Positions 9,277 to 18,900 of a stretch of 64,000 bases of DNA are shown here, piece after piece (position 1 is the first letter of the stretch; the number at the start of each line of letters is the position of its first letter). The notes under the pieces are model-generated. The model was given only the letters and a program-made list of their open reading frames with translations, ran no database searches and had not been told where the DNA came from. The stretch covers positions 694,501 to 758,500 of the forward strand of contig NC_016622.1 of NCBI RefSeq assembly GCF_000283655.1, written 5' to 3'. The stretch comes from Azospirillum lipoferum 4B. GTDB lineage: Bacteria > Pseudomonadota > Alphaproteobacteria > Azospirillales > Azospirillaceae. The translations under genes and the position numbers were made by a program.

Positions 9277-10773
9277 TCAGCCGGCCATCCGCTGATGCTC
9301 CAGGAAGGCGGTCTTCAGCAGCGCCTTCAGGTCGTCGCCATACTGGTGGAAGCGGACGGACAGCTGGCCGCGTTCCTCGTCGCGGTGCAGCACCACGAGG
9401 TTGGCGACGGCTGCCACCTCCTGCCGGTCGGCCAGCACCACGCGGGCCTGGAAGGTCTGGCCGCGCTGATAGGGCTGGTTGACCGCCAGCAGGCACAGGC
9501 CCCCCACCGACCAGTTCCGAGCGGGGAAGCTGCCATGTTCGGTGTGGACGACCATGCCCGGGCGCACGAAGCGCTTCTGGCGCCGCCGCTCCTCCGGCGG
9601 GGGCGGAGGAAAGGGGCTGGAGGCGCTGGGCATGTCGATGCCCGACCGGTCCGTCAGCGCATTGTTGAAATTCGCTCCGCGGACGACCGCCGGCCCCATG
9701 GTGGAGTCGCGCAGGTCGGCGTCGGAGAAGTCGGCGCCCTCGAAATTGGCTGGCCAGTCGCGGCCGCCGGCCAGAGGCACCGGCCGGGCATCCACCCCGT
9801 TCATCAGCGTGTGCGCCAGATAGGCGCGGCGCAGGGTGGCCCCGCGCAGCACGGCCTCGCGCAGGTCGGCCTCGTCCAGGTCGATGTAGGACAGCTCCGC
9901 CATTTCCAGGCTCGCCTTGGTCAGGCGGGCGCCGGGCAGGCGGCAGCGGCGCAGCCGGGCGGCCGCCAGCGTGCGGCCATGCAGGTCCGCCCCGGCCACC
10001 GACACGAGGTCGAGGTCGAGTCGCGCCCCGTCGGTCCCGCCGCTGTCGACCCAGCGTTCATGCCGCTCCACCAGTTCCAGGAACTCGGCGATCGGCATCG
10101 CGGTGTAGTTGGGCTGGACGATGGCGTCGGGCGGCAGGGCGAAGGGGATGTAGGTGCGGGTCAGGGTGGCGTGGTCCATCACCGTGTTGCCGAACACCGC
10201 CCCATCGAGGTTGGCCCCGCAGAAATCGGTGCCCATCAGCACGGCCGACGTCAGCTCCGCCCCGGTCAGGTCGGCATCGTTCAGGTCGGCGCCGGTCAGG
10301 TCGCAGCCGCTGAAATTGGCGCCGGCCAGGATCGAGCGCTCCATCTTGGCTTCGGTCAGCCGGGTGGTGCCGGTGCCGCGGGTCGTCCGGTTGCCGTCCG
10401 TGCCGCCGCTGTCGACCAGTTCACCGGCGCGGAAATCGGCACCGCGCAGGTTGGCGTCGGTCAGCTGGGCGCGGTGCAGGTTGGCCCCGCGCAGATCGGC
10501 GCCGGTCACGATGGCGCCCGACAGGTTGACCGCCTCCATGTCCGCGCCGAACAGGTCGGCCTGCGACAGGTTGGCCTTCACCATGCGGGTGTTAGTGAGG
10601 TTAGCCCCGGCCAGCTTGGCCCCGGCCAGCGACACGCGCTCCAGGTTCAGCCGCGACAGGTCGCGGAAGCTGAGGTCAGCGCGGCGGCCGCTGGACGGCC
10701 GCTTCAGCCACGCCTGATGCGCCTGGATGATCGTCCGGAGTTCGTCGACCTCTTTGGGATCGCGTTCGGCCAT
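9277..10773 (-). CDS. Pentapeptide-repeat protein with C-terminal PilZ domain
   Basis: A 498-residue protein. Two blocks of A(D/N)LxxA-type pentapeptide repeats (about 35-235 and 285-395) should form right-handed quadrilateral beta-helices. Each block is preceded by a short helical element of the form HxxWxxxxxxxGxRxDL (HQAWLK near residue 20 and HERWVDSGG near 250). A Pro-rich linker leads to a PilZ domain (about 405-498) with RRRQKR and NWSVGG, matching the RxxxR and [D/N]xSxxG c-di-GMP-binding motifs. No signal peptide is seen, so it is likely cytosolic. The start at 10773 fits the first helix. It may be a c-di-GMP-responsive scaffold; function is not known. Confidence 0.85.
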   Translation of the reverse strand: MAERDPKEVDELRTIIQAHQAWLKRPSSGRRADLSFRDLSRLNLERVSLAGAKLAGANLTNTRMVKANLSQADLFGADMEAVNLSGAIVTGADLRGANLHRAQLTDANLRGADFRAGELVDSGGTDGNRTTRGTGTTRLTEAKMERSILAGANFSGCDLTGADLNDADLTGAELTSAVLMGTDFCGANLDGAVFGNTVMDHATLTRTYIPFALPPDAIVQPNYTAMPIAEFLELVERHERWVDSGGTDGARLDLDLVSVAGADLHGRTLAAARLRRCRLPGARLTKASLEMAELSYIDLDEADLREAVLRGATLRRAYLAHTLMNGVDARPVPLAGGRDWPANFEGADFSDADLRDSTMGPAVVRGANFNNALTDRSGIDMPSASSPFPPPPPEERRRQKRFVRPGMVVHTEHGSFPARNWSVGGLCLLAVNQPYQRGQTFQARVVLADRQEVAAVANLVVLHRDEERGQLSVRFHQYGDDLKALLKTAFLEHQRMAG

Positions 10774-10904
10774 GGCGTGGGTTCCCGGATCCACCGTATG
10801 ACGAAAGACAGGAGCGTCGGCGCAACGATAGCCCGTTCGGACAGGCGCGTCACGGTTTCTCGACGGTGTGCCAACCGTTGCCGGGCGGAACCGGGGCCCG
10901 GAAC

Positions 10905-10939
10905 GGAAAAGGCCGCCTCCCACCGGGGAAGACGGCCTT
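10905..10939 (-). terminator. Terminator of mlaC
   Basis: On the minus strand, AAGGCCG pairs with CGGCCTT with an inner TTCCC/GGGAG stem, followed by TTTTCC. It lies about 30 nt after the mlaC stop. Confidence 0.75.
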
Positions 10940-10970
10940 GGTCGATTGAGTTGAGTCGCCGTTGGGCGGT

Positions 10971-11600
10971 TCAGCCGGCGCGGCCGACCTTCTGGCGCAG
11001 GGCCTGGATCAGGCCGTCGATGCGTCCGCCGTTCTGCTCGACGACGGAGGCGAACTCCTGCCGCTGGGTCACGCCCATGCTGACATTCTCCACCACCACG
11101 TCGATGATCTTGAAATCGGCACCGGCCTTGCGGACGCGCCAGCTGACATTCACCGGCGGACCGTTGGGGCGGACGATCTGCGTCGTCACCATGGTATCCG
11201 CTTCACCGGCCGGGGAGGTTCCGGTGATCTTGAAGGTCTCGCCCGAATATTCGACGAAACGCTCGGCATAGGTGTTAACGATCAGCTGTTCGAACAGCTT
11301 CTGGTATTCGGCCCGCTGCGCCTCGTTGGCGCTGTTCCAGTAGCGGCCCAGCACCCAGCGGCCGATATACGGCACGTCGAAGCCGGCGTACAGGAGCGTG
11401 CGGAAGCGCTGGATCGCCTGATCGCGCGACAGGCTCTTGTCCGAGAAGGTTGCGATGGCGTCGTTCCCCAGTTTCTGGATGAACGCGCTGGCTCCCTGGT
11501 CCGCGCCTTGCGCAGCGGCGGGGGAGATGAGGGTGTGCCCGGCCCAACCGCTCACCGCGAGCAGGGCAGCGCACGCGACAAACTTGCGGCGTGTCAGCAT
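10971..11600 (-). CDS. mlaC: MlaC/Ttg2D-family periplasmic phospholipid-binding protein
   Basis: About 209 residues. The N-terminus MLTRRKFVACAALLAVSGWA is a twin-arginine-like signal peptide with cleavage near PAAAQ. The mature part has the MlaC family segments FRTLLYAGFDVPYIGRWVLGRYW and YAERFVEYSGETFKI. MlaC shuttles phospholipids between the outer-membrane MlaA complex and the inner-membrane MlaFEDB transporter. It lies 166 nt downstream of mlaA on the same strand. An in-frame ATG at 11645 would add 15 residues and is a real alternative, as neither site has a strong Shine-Dalgarno. Confidence 0.88.
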   Translation of the reverse strand: MLTRRKFVACAALLAVSGWAGHTLISPAAAQGADQGASAFIQKLGNDAIATFSDKSLSRDQAIQRFRTLLYAGFDVPYIGRWVLGRYWNSANEAQRAEYQKLFEQLIVNTYAERFVEYSGETFKITGTSPAGEADTMVTTQIVRPNGPPVNVSWRVRKAGADFKIIDVVVENVSMGVTQRQEFASVVEQNGGRIDGLIQALRQKVGRAG

Positions 11601-11766
11601 GGTAGGGCGAAAGGTGGCGGTTGCCGCGGCATTGTCAACGGTCATGTGGCCTTTGGGGGTCCTGTGACCTCGGGGATCCGAAATCCATAGGCGTCCGGCC
11701 GGCATGCCGGCGCGCGTCCCGGTCGGGGAAAGGCGCCGGCAGGCGGAAGAAGCCATGCGGTCGGGA

Positions 11767-12552
11767 TCAGGGCTTCGGCGGGGTGGAATAGTCCGGGAAC
11801 TCCGGCGCGGCCGACGCCTTGTTGTTGGCGATCGCCGCACGGCGCTGCTGCTGGTACAGGCTGCGCGCGGTGGCGTAGAAGTCCAGCGAGTTGCGGCGCA
11901 GGTCGTCGACCTCCTTGAGAATCTGCGACCGGCGGTCGATGGCGCTGACGACGGCGCGGCCAACCAGCATGCCCTTGTGATCGGTGCCGTAGGCCCAGAT
12001 GCGAACCGGATCGCCGACGCTGTCGACGGCATAGCCGGCGGTATCGCGCAGGTTCGACGGGCCCAGCAGCGGCAGCACGATGTACGGACCGTCACCCACG
12101 CCCCACACCGCCAGCGTCTGGCCGAAATCCTCCGGCGCATGCGGGATGCCGGCCTGGGTGGCGACGTCGGCGATACCGCCCACGCCAAGGATGGTGTTGG
12201 TCAGGAAGCGCCCGGTGGCGTTGGACGCCCCCTCCACATTGCCCTGCAGCAGGTTGTTGGCGATGTAGAGCGGCGACATCAGGTTGTCGATGAAGTTGTG
12301 GATCGCATCGCGCACCGGATCGGGCACGACGCCGACGTAAACCTCCGCCGCCGGACGGATCACCAGAATGTCCGCCGCCTCGTTGGCGGCAAAGACGAAG
12401 CGATTGGGGAGTTCCAGCGGATCGTTGACCTGATAGGCGGCCTCCGTTGCGCCCGAGTCGCCCGGGTTGGTCGCGCAGGCCGTTGCCGTCAGGGCGAATG
12501 CCACGACGGTGGCCGTACGGAGGAGGGAGCGGGAAAGGCTGGCCAGCTTCAT
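11767..12552 (-). CDS. mlaA: MlaA/VacJ-family outer-membrane lipid-asymmetry lipoprotein
   Basis: 261 residues with a signal peptide ending in an ATAC-type lipobox (a weak match at -3) near residue 26. Family motifs are NDPLELPNRFVFAANEAADI, PDPVRDAIHNFIDNL and GVGDGPYIVLPLLGPSN. MlaA extracts misplaced phospholipids from the outer leaflet and hands them to MlaC, encoded next. In many alphaproteobacteria mlaA and mlaC are paired like this, away from the ABC genes. The start at 12552 fits the signal peptide; the open frame extends 20 codons further without one. Confidence 0.92.
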   Translation of the reverse strand: MKLASLSRSLLRTATVVAFALTATACATNPGDSGATEAAYQVNDPLELPNRFVFAANEAADILVIRPAAEVYVGVVPDPVRDAIHNFIDNLMSPLYIANNLLQGNVEGASNATGRFLTNTILGVGGIADVATQAGIPHAPEDFGQTLAVWGVGDGPYIVLPLLGPSNLRDTAGYAVDSVGDPVRIWAYGTDHKGMLVGRAVVSAIDRRSQILKEVDDLRRNSLDFYATARSLYQQQRRAAIANNKASAAPEFPDYSTPPKP

Positions 12553-13007
12553 GTGCGACGGCTCTTTATCAGTGGGCTCGACTCGGTGCGGGTCGCCGCA
12601 TGTCCTGTCCACAACCGAAGACTCCGATGGCGGACGTCCTCAACCTTGGCAAGGTGGCTACGCGGTCGGGAGGAAGATTGGGCGAGATATCGCAGAATTT
12701 CCACCGTTTCATGACCTAACACAGGCTTTGCGGTTTGACCAGCACGGGCCGTCGCGGCCTGCGCGGCGGCTCGGCGATTGTGACGGCTTTGCCGCAGAAC
12801 CGCCGAAGAGCTTGTGCGACGCCGCTTTCGACCTTGGGCCGGGCCGCGGGAAAGGCCGCGGGGCGCCGCTGTGACAGGGTCGATGGCGGCGATCCGCGAA
12901 AAGCGGTTTACGACGCATAAAGATATCTTTATATCTGTATTCGGGCTGTCCGGGCATGGTGCGCCGGCCGGCCGCACCCCGCTCTGGCCCGAATCGGACG
13001 TGAGGCG
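12553..13007. other. 455-bp divergent intergenic region, mlaA / sahR-like gene
   Basis: No convincing gene here. Short open frames have no ribosome site and poor codon bias. The recognisable element is the ATAAAGATATCTTTAT palindrome at 12917-12932; the rest should hold the two divergent promoters. Confidence 0.6.
12917..12932. promoter_or_regulatory. SahR/ArsR-type operator
   Basis: A perfect 16-bp palindrome, ATAAAGATATCTTTAT, 76 nt upstream of the regulator start. An overlapping second repeat, AGATAT-CTTT-ATATCT, runs to 12936. It is AT-rich in GC-rich DNA and placed for autoregulation of the regulator-metF operon. Assignment to this regulator is inferred. Confidence 0.65.
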
Positions 13008-14009
13008 ATGGACGATCTGCTGGCGACGCTGAAGGCGGCGGCCGAAACCACGCGGTTGAGGTTGCTGGCGCTTTGCGCGCATGGCGAGTTGACGGTGACC
13101 GAACTGACCCAGATCCTGGGCCAGAGCCAGCCGCGCGTCTCGCGCCACCTGAAGCTTCTGTGCGATGCCGGGCTGCTCGACCGCTTCCGCGAAGGGACCT
13201 TCGCCTTCTACCGCCTTGCGGAGAAGGGAAAGTCTGCCGAGCTGGCGCGCGTGCTGGTCGACGCCATCCCCGACGAGGATCCGACCCTGACGCTGGATCT
13301 GGAGCGGCTGGAGGCGATCAAGCGCGCGCGGTCGGAAACCGCCGCCGCCTATTTCCGTGAGAATGCCGCGCGCTGGCACGAGATCCGCTCCCTTCACGTT
13401 GCGGAAGGCGAGGTCGAGGCCGCTCTGCTGCGCCTGGTCCCGGAAGAAGGGGTGGAGGAACTGCTGGACATCGGCACCGGCACCGGACGGATGCTGGAGG
13501 TGCTGGCCGGGCGCGTCCACCGTGCGATCGGGGTAGACCAGTCGCGCGAGATGCTGGCCGTCGCCCGCAACCGGCTGGAGGAGGCGGGGTTGCGCCACTG
13601 CCATGTCCGGCAGGCGGACATGTACCAGCTGCCGTTTCCCTCCGGCTCCTTCGACGCCGCGGTGATCCATCAGGTGCTGCACTATACCGAATCGCCGGCC
13701 GGCGTGCTGGCGGAGGCGGCGCGGGTGCTGCGCCCCGGCGGGCTGTTGCTGGTCGTCGATTTCGCCCCCCATCATCTGGAAGCCCTGCGCGAGGAGCATG
13801 CGCACCGCCGCCTGGGCTTCGCGGACGCCGAGGTCGCCGGCTGGTGCCGCCAGTCCGGCCTGGATTGCGGCCCGGTGGTGCATCTGCCGGGTGATCCGCT
13901 TACCGTTTCCATCTGGCCGGCCACCCGCTTTGCGGCCGGCGTTCAAATTCCTTCCCCGCAAAACCAATCCCCGAAGCCCGCCCACTCGCTCAGCGGAGTC
14001 CCGTCATGA
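13008..14009 (+). CDS. ArsR-type regulator fused to a SAM-methyltransferase-like domain (SahR-like)
   Basis: 333 residues. An N-terminal ArsR winged helix (about 1-85; ELTQILGQSQPRVSRHLKLL recognition helix) is followed by a class I methyltransferase fold with the SAM/SAH-binding motif LDIGTGTGRMLEVL (about 152-165) and LHYTESPAGVLAEAARVLRPGG. Regulators of this architecture next to metF/metH are S-adenosylhomocysteine-responsive repressors of the methionine cycle; the methyltransferase domain serves as the sensor. Its TGA overlaps the metF ATG, so the two are co-transcribed. A true methyltransferase activity cannot be excluded. Confidence 0.85.
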   Translation: MDDLLATLKAAAETTRLRLLALCAHGELTVTELTQILGQSQPRVSRHLKLLCDAGLLDRFREGTFAFYRLAEKGKSAELARVLVDAIPDEDPTLTLDLERLEAIKRARSETAAAYFRENAARWHEIRSLHVAEGEVEAALLRLVPEEGVEELLDIGTGTGRMLEVLAGRVHRAIGVDQSREMLAVARNRLEEAGLRHCHVRQADMYQLPFPSGSFDAAVIHQVLHYTESPAGVLAEAARVLRPGGLLLVVDFAPHHLEALREEHAHRRLGFADAEVAGWCRQSGLDCGPVVHLPGDPLTVSIWPATRFAAGVQIPSPQNQSPKPAHSLSGVPS

Positions 14010-14911
14010 CCGCGCCCACCTCTGCGCAGCCCTCCATCAGCTTCGAGTTCTTCCCGCCCAAGTCGGAGAAGATGGAACAGAGCCTGTGGCAGTCGATCCG
14101 GCGGCTGGCCCCGCTTTCGCCCGATTTCGTGTCGGTGACCTACGGCGCCGGCGGATCGACGCGCGAGCGCACCCACGCCACCGTCTGCCGCATCCAGGCG
14201 GAGACCGGCATCCCGGCAGCCGCCCACTTCACCTGCGTCGGTGCCACCCGCGACGAGATCGACGCGATTGCCCGCACCTATTGGGACGCCGGCATCCGCC
14301 ATCTCGTGGCCCTGCGTGGCGACCCGCCGGAGACCGCCGGCGGCGTCGGTGGCCGCTATGAGCCGTATCCCGGCGGCTATGCCTATGCCGCCGATCTGGT
14401 GGCGGGAATGAAGCGCATCGCCGACTTCGAGATCTCGGTCGCGGCCTATCCGGAAGCCCATCCGGAAGCGCCGAGCGCCCAGTTCGACCTGGACAACCTG
14501 AAGCGCAAGGTCGATGCCGGCGCCACCCGCGCCATCACCCAGTTCTTCTTCGACAACGACGTGTATTTCCGCTTCCTCGACCGCTGCGCCGCGGCCGGCA
14601 TCCATGTGCCGATCGTTCCCGGCATCCTGCCGATCACCAACTTCGCCCGCGCGGTGGAGTTCGCCGGCAAATGCGGCGCCTCGATGCCGGCGAAGCTGGC
14701 CGAGACCTTCGAGGGCCTGGACGACGACCCCGAGACCCGCCAACTGGTCGCCGCGACCGTGGCCGCCGAACAGTGCCAGGAGCTGCAGGCGCGGGGGGTG
14801 CACGATTTCCACTTCTACACCCTGAACCGGTCGGACCTGACCATCGCCATCTGCCGCATGCTTGGCGTGAAGGCGAAGGCCGCTGCTGCGGTCGCGCCGG
14901 TGGCGGGGTAG
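14006..14911 (+). CDS. metF: 5,10-methylenetetrahydrofolate reductase
   Basis: 301 residues, a standard bacterial MetF TIM barrel. Visible motifs are SFEFFPPKSEKME (the catalytic Glu of the FEFFPPK motif), FVSVTYGAGGSTRERT, HFTCVGATRDEI, ALRGDPP, and TQFFFDNDVYFRF. It makes 5-methyl-THF, the methyl donor used by MetH just downstream. The ATG overlaps the regulator stop codon (ATGA). Confidence 0.97.
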   Translation: MTAPTSAQPSISFEFFPPKSEKMEQSLWQSIRRLAPLSPDFVSVTYGAGGSTRERTHATVCRIQAETGIPAAAHFTCVGATRDEIDAIARTYWDAGIRHLVALRGDPPETAGGVGGRYEPYPGGYAYAADLVAGMKRIADFEISVAAYPEAHPEAPSAQFDLDNLKRKVDAGATRAITQFFFDNDVYFRFLDRCAAAGIHVPIVPGILPITNFARAVEFAGKCGASMPAKLAETFEGLDDDPETRQLVAATVAAEQCQELQARGVHDFHFYTLNRSDLTIAICRMLGVKAKAAAAVAPVAG

Positions 14912-14986
14912 GGCGCCGGACGCCGCCCTGTGTTAAGCTGAGGCGGCGGAACTGGGCAGCTGAACGGGGCGCGGGAGGGCAATGCC

Positions 14987-15460
14987 ATGGACAGCCGGAT
15001 CGGGTACGACACCGACTTCTACGCCTGGACCCAGGAACAGGCGCGGTTGCTGCGTGAAGCGGCAACCGAGCGCTCCAACTCGCCCATCGACTGGGAGCAC
15101 ATCGCCGAGGAACTCGACATCATGGGCGGGCAGGTCAAGGACGCGATCCGCAGCCATCTGGCCACGGTGATCGAGCATCTTCTGAAGCTGGAATACTCGC
15201 CCGATCCCTATCCGCGCCGGAAATGGCGGATCTCCGTGACCAAGGCCCGCCGCCATTTGGAGGACAAGCTGGAGGAGCATCCGAGCCTGCAGCGCTGGCC
15301 GGCCGAGATCCTGGGAAAGGCGTGGCTGGACGGCCGCGACGACGCCTGCCAGGACGACAGCATCGCCATCGACGCGCTGCCGAAGGACTGCCCCTATGCT
15401 CTGGAGGATCTGCGCGATCCGGACTGGTGGCCGGTGAACCGGCATGGGCTGGAGGGCTAA
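14987..15460 (+). CDS. DUF29 family protein
   Basis: 157 residues with the DUF29 signature: YDTDFYAWTQEQARLLREA at the start, DWEHIAEELDIMG at about 36-48 and HLLKLEYSP. The protein is small, alpha-helical and cytosolic, with no known function; the family is abundant in cyanobacteria and Rhodospirillales, often in several copies. It lies 75 nt after metF on the same strand and separates metF from metH, so it may be an accessory insertion. Confidence 0.85.
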   Translation: MDSRIGYDTDFYAWTQEQARLLREAATERSNSPIDWEHIAEELDIMGGQVKDAIRSHLATVIEHLLKLEYSPDPYPRRKWRISVTKARRHLEDKLEEHPSLQRWPAEILGKAWLDGRDDACQDDSIAIDALPKDCPYALEDLRDPDWWPVNRHGLEG

Positions 15461-15512
15461 GGTATTTAGCGTGGTGCCTAGTAATATTCAAAACCACCTT
15501 TGTTTGTTCTTC

Positions 15513-15522
15513 ATAAAGATAT
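15513..15522 (+). promoter_or_regulatory. Second SahR-like site (left part of the palindrome only)
   Basis: ATAAAGATAT exactly matches the first 10 bp of the palindrome at 12917-12932; the right arm is degenerate (GAGGGT in place of CTTTAT). It lies just upstream of the AT-rich orphan gene and about 440 nt upstream of metH. It may be a relic of the metH operator. Confidence 0.4.
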
Positions 15523-15532
15523 GAGGGTTGCG

Positions 15533-15916
15533 ATGAGTGATCATGCTGCTGGAGCCTCAAAGGCGATCTTGAAAACTATTAATGAGTTGGTTGAGCGTGG
15601 ATTTGTGAAGAATGAAGATATACCAAACGGTGTTCCTTCGGAAAAACGAGAGGCGGTCTACGAGCTTCTTCTCAGGCTTGTTTTGGAGGTTGATAGAAAG
15701 TCAACATATTATGGTGTGAAGAAGGGGCTTCTGCTGGCGTTATCTATGTATGAAGACGGATGTTTTTATAAGAGAGGGGGAGTGGTTAAGGTGAGGCGCG
15801 CCTTCTGCAAGCAGGAAATTCCATTCAGGAAAGTTAGGGGAGGGGTGAAATTGCAAGATCATAGAAAGAGGGATTTTTTCAGAATAAATATCGAGAGGAT
15901 TTTGGTTGAAAGATAA
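15533..15916 (+). CDS. AT-rich orphan hypothetical protein
   Basis: 127 residues, basic toward the C-terminus (KVRRAFCKQEIPFRKVRGG). No signal peptide, membrane segment or known motif; the N-terminal half looks helical. Base composition is far more AT-rich than metF or metH on either side, which indicates transfer. The ATG at 15533 has GAGG six nt upstream; an alternative in-frame start at 15500 has none. It lies between metF/DUF29 and metH, just after a half-operator. Confidence 0.55.
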   Translation: MSDHAAGASKAILKTINELVERGFVKNEDIPNGVPSEKREAVYELLLRLVLEVDRKSTYYGVKKGLLLALSMYEDGCFYKRGGVVKVRRAFCKQEIPFRKVRGGVKLQDHRKRDFFRINIERILVER

Positions 15917-15963
15917 GTCCATCATAGGTTTGTTTGGTAATATAGAGCATTGAAAGAGAACTC

Positions 15964-18900
15964 ATGCCCCACATCCTCGACACCCTGCGTGACCGTGTTC
16001 TGCTTTGCGACGGCGGGTTCGGCAGCCGCATCCAGGCGCTCGACCTCGACGTCGAGAAGGATTACTGGGGGCACGAGAACTGCACCGACATCCTGCCCCT
16101 GTCGCGCCCCGACATCGTCCGCGACATCCACCGCGGCTATTTCGAAGCCGGCGCCGATATGGTGGAGACCGACACCTTCGGCGCCTCGCCGGTGACGCTG
16201 GGCGAGTTCGGCATCTCCGAAAAGGCCTTCGAGATCAACCAGCGCGCCGTCGAACTGGCGCGCGAGGCGGCCGAAAGCTTCAGGGACGGCCAGCCGCGCT
16301 TCGTCATCGGCTCCATCGGGCCGGGAACCAAGCTGCCCAGCCTGGGCCACATCGCCTATCAGCCGGCGGAGGACAGCTTCTATGTCCAGGCCGCGGGCCT
16401 GATCGCCGGCGGGGCCGACGCCATCCTGGTGGAGACCTGCCAGGACCCGCTGCAGATCAAGGCCGCCGTCAACGGCATCAAGCGCGCGCGGGCCGAGGCC
16501 AACAGCGACACCCCCGTCTTCGTCCAGGTCACCGTTGAGACCACCGGCACGCTGCTGGTCGGCACCGACATTGCCGCCGCCGCCACCGTCATCCAGGCGC
16601 TGGACGTGCCGCTGATGGGCCTGAACTGCGCCACCGGCCCGCTGGAGATGAGCGAGCATGTGCGCTGGCTGTCGCAGAACTGGCCGGGCCTGATCTCGGT
16701 CCAGCCCAATGCCGGCCTGCCGGAACTGGTGGACGGCAAGACGCACTACCCCTTGCTTGCCAATGACTTCGCCCATTGGCTGGAGCGTTTCGTGTCGGAG
16801 GACGGGGTCAACCTCGTCGGCGGCTGCTGCGGCACCAACGTGCCCCACATCGCCGCGGCGAACCAGATGCTGCGCAAGCTGGCGCCCGCCGGCTCGCACC
16901 GCCCGGCGCCGAAGGGACGCACCGTCCATTGGGTGCCGGCGGTGGCCTCGCTCTACTCCCAGGTCACGCTGCGCCAGGAGAACGCCTTCTTCGCCATCGG
17001 CGAGCGCTGCAACGCCAATGGCTCCAAGAAGTGGCGCGAGTTGCAGGAGAAGAACGACTGGGACGGCTGCGTCGAGATGGCGCGCGAGCAGGTGAAGGAA
17101 GGCAGCCACTCGCTGGACGTCTGCACCGCCTTCGTCGGCCGTGACGAGGTGGCGGAGATGAACGCCGTCATCTCCCGCTTCGCCGGCTCCGTCACTGCCC
17201 CGCTGGTGATCGATTCCACCGAGTACAAGGTGCTGGAACAGGCGCTGGCGCTCTATGGCGGCAAGGCGATCCTCAACTCCATCAACTTCGAGGATGGCGA
17301 GGAGCCGGCGCGCAAGCGTCTTGAGTTGGCCAAGAAGTTCGGCGCCGCCGTCATCGCGCTGACCATCGATGAAGAGGGCATGGCGAAGACGCCCGACCGC
17401 AAGCTTGCCATCGCCAAGCGGCTCTACGATCTGGCGGTGAACGAGTACGGCCTTGCCCCGTCCGACCTGCTGTTCGATCCGCTGACCTTCACCATCGCCA
17501 CCGGCAACGAGGACGACCGCAAGCTCGCCATCTGGACGCTGGAGGGCATCGAGGCCATCGCCCGCGAGATGCCCGGCTGCCAGATCATCCTGGGCCTGTC
17601 CAACGTCTCCTTCGGCCTGAACGCCGCGGCGCGCCATGTGCTGAACTCGGTCTTCCTCGACCATGCGGTGAAGAAGGGGATGACGGGCGCCATCGTCCAT
17701 GTCTCCAAGATCCTGCCGCTGCACCAGATCCCCGAGAAGGAGGTCAAGACCGCCGAGGATCTGATCTTCGACCGCCGCGCGGAGGGTTACGACCCGCTCC
17801 AGGCCTTCATCGCGCTGTTCGAAGGCCGCAAGGCCGCCGACGCCAAGAAGAAGGCCCGCGCCGAAAATGTGGAAGACCGGCTGAAGGAGCGCATCGTCGA
17901 CGGCGACCGCACCGGCCTGGAGGACGACCTCGCCGAGGCGATGAAGACCCACCCGCCGCTGGAGATCATCAACACCTATCTGCTCGACGGCATGAAGGTG
18001 GTGGGCGAGCTGTTCGGCGCCGGCAAGATGCAGCTTCCCTTCGTGCTGCAGTCGGCGGAGACGATGAAGGCCGCCGTGGCGTGGCTGGAGCCGCATATGG
18101 AGAAGATCGAGGGGCAGCAGAAGGGCACGCTGGTCCTCGCCACCGTGAAGGGCGACGTCCACGACATCGGCAAGAACCTCGTCGACATCATCCTGACCAA
18201 CAACGGCTACAAGGTCATCAATCTCGGCATCAAGCAGCCGGTGACCGCCATCATCCAGGCCGCCAAGGAGCACAAGGCCGACGCCGTCGGCATGTCCGGC
18301 CTGCTGGTGAAGTCCACCGTGGTGATGCGCGAGAACCTGGAGGAGATGACCCGCGAGGGGTTGGAGGTGCCGGTCCTGCTCGGCGGCGCCGCGCTGACCC
18401 GCGCCTATGTCGAGGGCGACTGCGTGGCGTCCTACGGCTCCGGCCGCGTGGCCTATGCCGGCGATGCCTTCGATGGGCTGACCCTGATGGACAAGGTGGT
18501 GGAGGGCAGCTTCGACCAGCAGCTCGCCATCCAGCAGGCCAAGCGCGCCGGCAAGGCGACCAACCGCCGCCGTGTGCTGGGGCAGGCCACCAGCGCCGCC
18601 ACCGGCCCGGTCGACAAGGACGCCGTCCGCGCCCGCCGCCACCGGCTGGCCGAGGGCGTGCCGGTGCCGACCCCGCCCTTCTGGGGGCCGAAGCTGATCG
18701 ATCATGTGCCGCTGAAGACGCTGGTCACCTACCTGAACGAGCGGATGCTCTACCAGCTGCAATGGGGCTACCGGAAGGACGGCAAGTCCTTCGAGGAGTT
18801 CAAGGAGTGGGCGAAGAAGGAGCTGCGGCCGGTGCTCGACCGCATCCTCCAGATCGCGGCGAAGGAGGAAATCCTGCGCCCGACCGCCGTCTACGGCTAT

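Noticed and set aside
15917-15963. Cobalamin riboswitch before metH
   Set aside because: Only 47 nt separate the preceding gene and metH, too short for a B12 riboswitch, and no B12-box is seen.
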